NCBI GenBank assembly: GCA_050247895.1
Contig: JBFWTJ010000192.1
Location: 1 to 7,939 of the forward strand
Direction of reading: 5' to 3'
Origin: CAVPEW01 sp050247895
GTDB lineage: Bacteria; Actinomycetota; Acidimicrobiia; Acidimicrobiales; VFJN01
DNA length: 7,939 nt
Below the pieces are notes generated by a model. The model was not told the origin of the DNA, did not search any database, and saw only the letters and a list, made by a program, of their open reading frames with translations. The stretch's first letter is position 1. Every line of letters starts with the position of its first letter. Positions 6,991 to 7,939 of the stretch are shown here, piece by piece. The position numbers were made by a program, and so were the translations under genes.

Positions 6991-7070
6991 GGGGGCCTGC
7001 TGACGGTACCAGCGGAACCTGTGGGCACCGCGGAGCCGGCGTGTGTTGCGATCAGGTTACGAGACGGGCC

Positions 7071-7939
7071 TCAGCCCGCTCCATTCGCCCGTCGCCACTG
7101 GAGGTAGCTCTCCATGAACGGGTCGAGGTCGCCGTCCAGCACGGCGGCCACGTTGCCCGTCTCGTGCTCGGTCCGCAGGTCCTTGACCATCTGGTACGGC
7201 TGGAGCACGTAGCTGCGGATCTGGCTCCCGAACCCGACCCGCTGCTGGTCGCCCTTGATCGCGTCGAGCTCGGCCAGGCGCTCCTGCTCGCGCCGGTCGG
7301 CCAGCTTGGCCTGCAGCATCGCCATGGCCTTGGCCCGGTTCTGGAGCTGGCTCCGCTCGACCTGGCACGACACCACGATCCCCGTCGGCTTGTGGATCAG
7401 CCGGACCGCCGAGGACGTCTTGTTCACGTGCTGGCCGCCGGCCCCCGACGAGCGGAACACCTGCATCTCGATGTCGTCGTCGTCGATCTCGACCGCACCG
7501 GCGTCGTCGAGCATCGGCACGACCTGGAGGGCGGCGAAGGCCGTCTGGCGCTTCCCCTGGGCGTTGAACGGGCTGATGCGCACGAGCCGGTGCACGCCCC
7601 GCTCGGCCTGCAGCAGCCCGTAGGCGTAGCGGCCCTTCACGACGAACTCCACCGAGGACAGCCCGGCCTCCGAGCCCGGCGTCGAGTCCAGCTCCTCGAC
7701 GTCGAAGCCCCGGCCCTGGGCCCACCGCACGTACATCCGGTAGAGCATCTCGGCCCAGTCCTGCGCGTCGGCCCCGCCCTCGCCGGCCTGGATGGAGCAC
7801 AGGGCGTCCCGCTCGTCGTGCTCGCCGGAGAACATCGAGCGCAGCTCCAGGGTGCGCAGCTCGCGGTCGAGCCGGGCCAGCGACTCGGCCAGCTCGGGCT
7901 CCTGGGACTCGTCGTCCTCCTCGCGGGCCATCTCGTGGA
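7071..7939 (-). CDS. prfB: Peptide chain release factor 2 (5' end outside window)
   Basis: The frame is open through the window edge, with 288 full codons visible of an expected total near 365. RF2 ends translation at UGA and UAA. The stop-codon-reading tripeptide SPF, which separates RF2 from RF1, is at 7566-7574. The catalytic GGQ (in SSGAGGQHVNKT) is at 7431-7439 and triggers peptidyl-tRNA hydrolysis. The helical N-terminal region (AGEGGADAQDWAEMLYRMY) and the C-terminal end (DPFMESYLQWRR) are also typical. The residue matching E. coli RF2 Thr246, just before GGQ, appears to be Ser here. The ATG at 7929-7931 is internal; residues His and Glu continue the frame upstream. The programmed +1 frameshift site that controls many prfB genes lies near codon 25 and is outside the window, so it cannot be judged. 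Next to ftsEX, as in other actinobacteria. Confidence 0.96.
   Translation of the reverse strand, partial: HEMAREEDDESQEPELAESLARLDRELRTLELRSMFSGEHDERDALCSIQAGEGGADAQDWAEMLYRMYVRWAQGRGFDVEELDSTPGSEAGLSSVEFVVKGRYAYGLLQAERGVHRLVRISPFNAQGKRQTAFAALQVVPMLDDAGAVEIDDDDIEMQVFRSSGAGGQHVNKTSSAVRLIHKPTGIVVSCQVERSQLQNRAKAMAMLQAKLADRREQERLAELDAIKGDQQRVGFGSQIRSYVLQPYQMVKDLRTEHETGNVAAVLDGDLDPFMESYLQWRRANGAG

Noticed and set aside
7014..7043. GGAACC followed by CGTG on the plus strand in the prfB-ftsE gap
   Set aside because: The spacing is 20 nt instead of about 16, and it points into the 3' end of prfB with no plus-strand gene to serve.
6991..7070. Possible promoter or terminator in the 80-nt prfB-ftsE gap
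   Set aside because: Only a weak 4-bp stem and no convincing -35/-10 pair were seen on the minus strand; an operon with prfB remains equally likely.

Overview
This is a very GC-rich window with the coding style of a high-GC actinobacterium. The prfB-ftsE-ftsX order and the protein style suggest Actinomycetota, possibly an Acidimicrobiia-like lineage, but that placement is inference and no rRNA or other marker is present. Almost every base is coding: six genes, two of them cut by the window edges, in two convergent blocks. No tRNA, rRNA, CRISPR array, insertion sequence or phage gene was seen, and no stretch over 300 bases lacks a gene.

Plus-strand block (1-5281): four tightly packed genes. 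(1) The C-terminal part of an ABC-exporter-like protein whose ATPase domain has lost its Walker A half and its Walker B acidic residues. (2) An O-antigen ligase/Wzy-type polytopic membrane protein with a C-terminal helical, TPR-like tail. (3) An ECF sigma factor. (4) A single-pass membrane protein with a short basic cytoplasmic N-terminus and a large outside domain with Asp-box (BNR-like) motifs. Genes 2/3 and 3/4 each overlap by an ATGA junction, and genes 1/2 are 12 nt apart. A GGAACC-N16-CGT element, typical of ECF autoregulated promoters, lies at the 2/3 junction. It would start a transcript at or next to an in-frame ATG at 3108. The likely reading is an envelope polysaccharide module carrying its own extracytoplasmic sigma factor/membrane sensor pair, with gene 4 as a non-canonical anti-sigma candidate.

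Convergence zone (5282-5397): two strong GC hairpins, one just after each block's last stop codon, likely terminators.

Minus-strand block (7939 down to 5398): peptide chain release factor 2 (prfB, 5' end outside the window), then ftsE and ftsX, the ABC-type pair that regulates peptidoglycan hydrolases at division. All key motifs of RF2 and FtsE are intact. This is a conserved housekeeping cluster, whereas the plus-strand block looks like lineage-specific accessory content placed against its downstream end.

The best candidates for new biology are the sigma factor/Asp-box membrane protein pair coupled to a ligase gene, its probable leaderless autoregulated start, and the ATPase-dead ABC protein at the head of the block.
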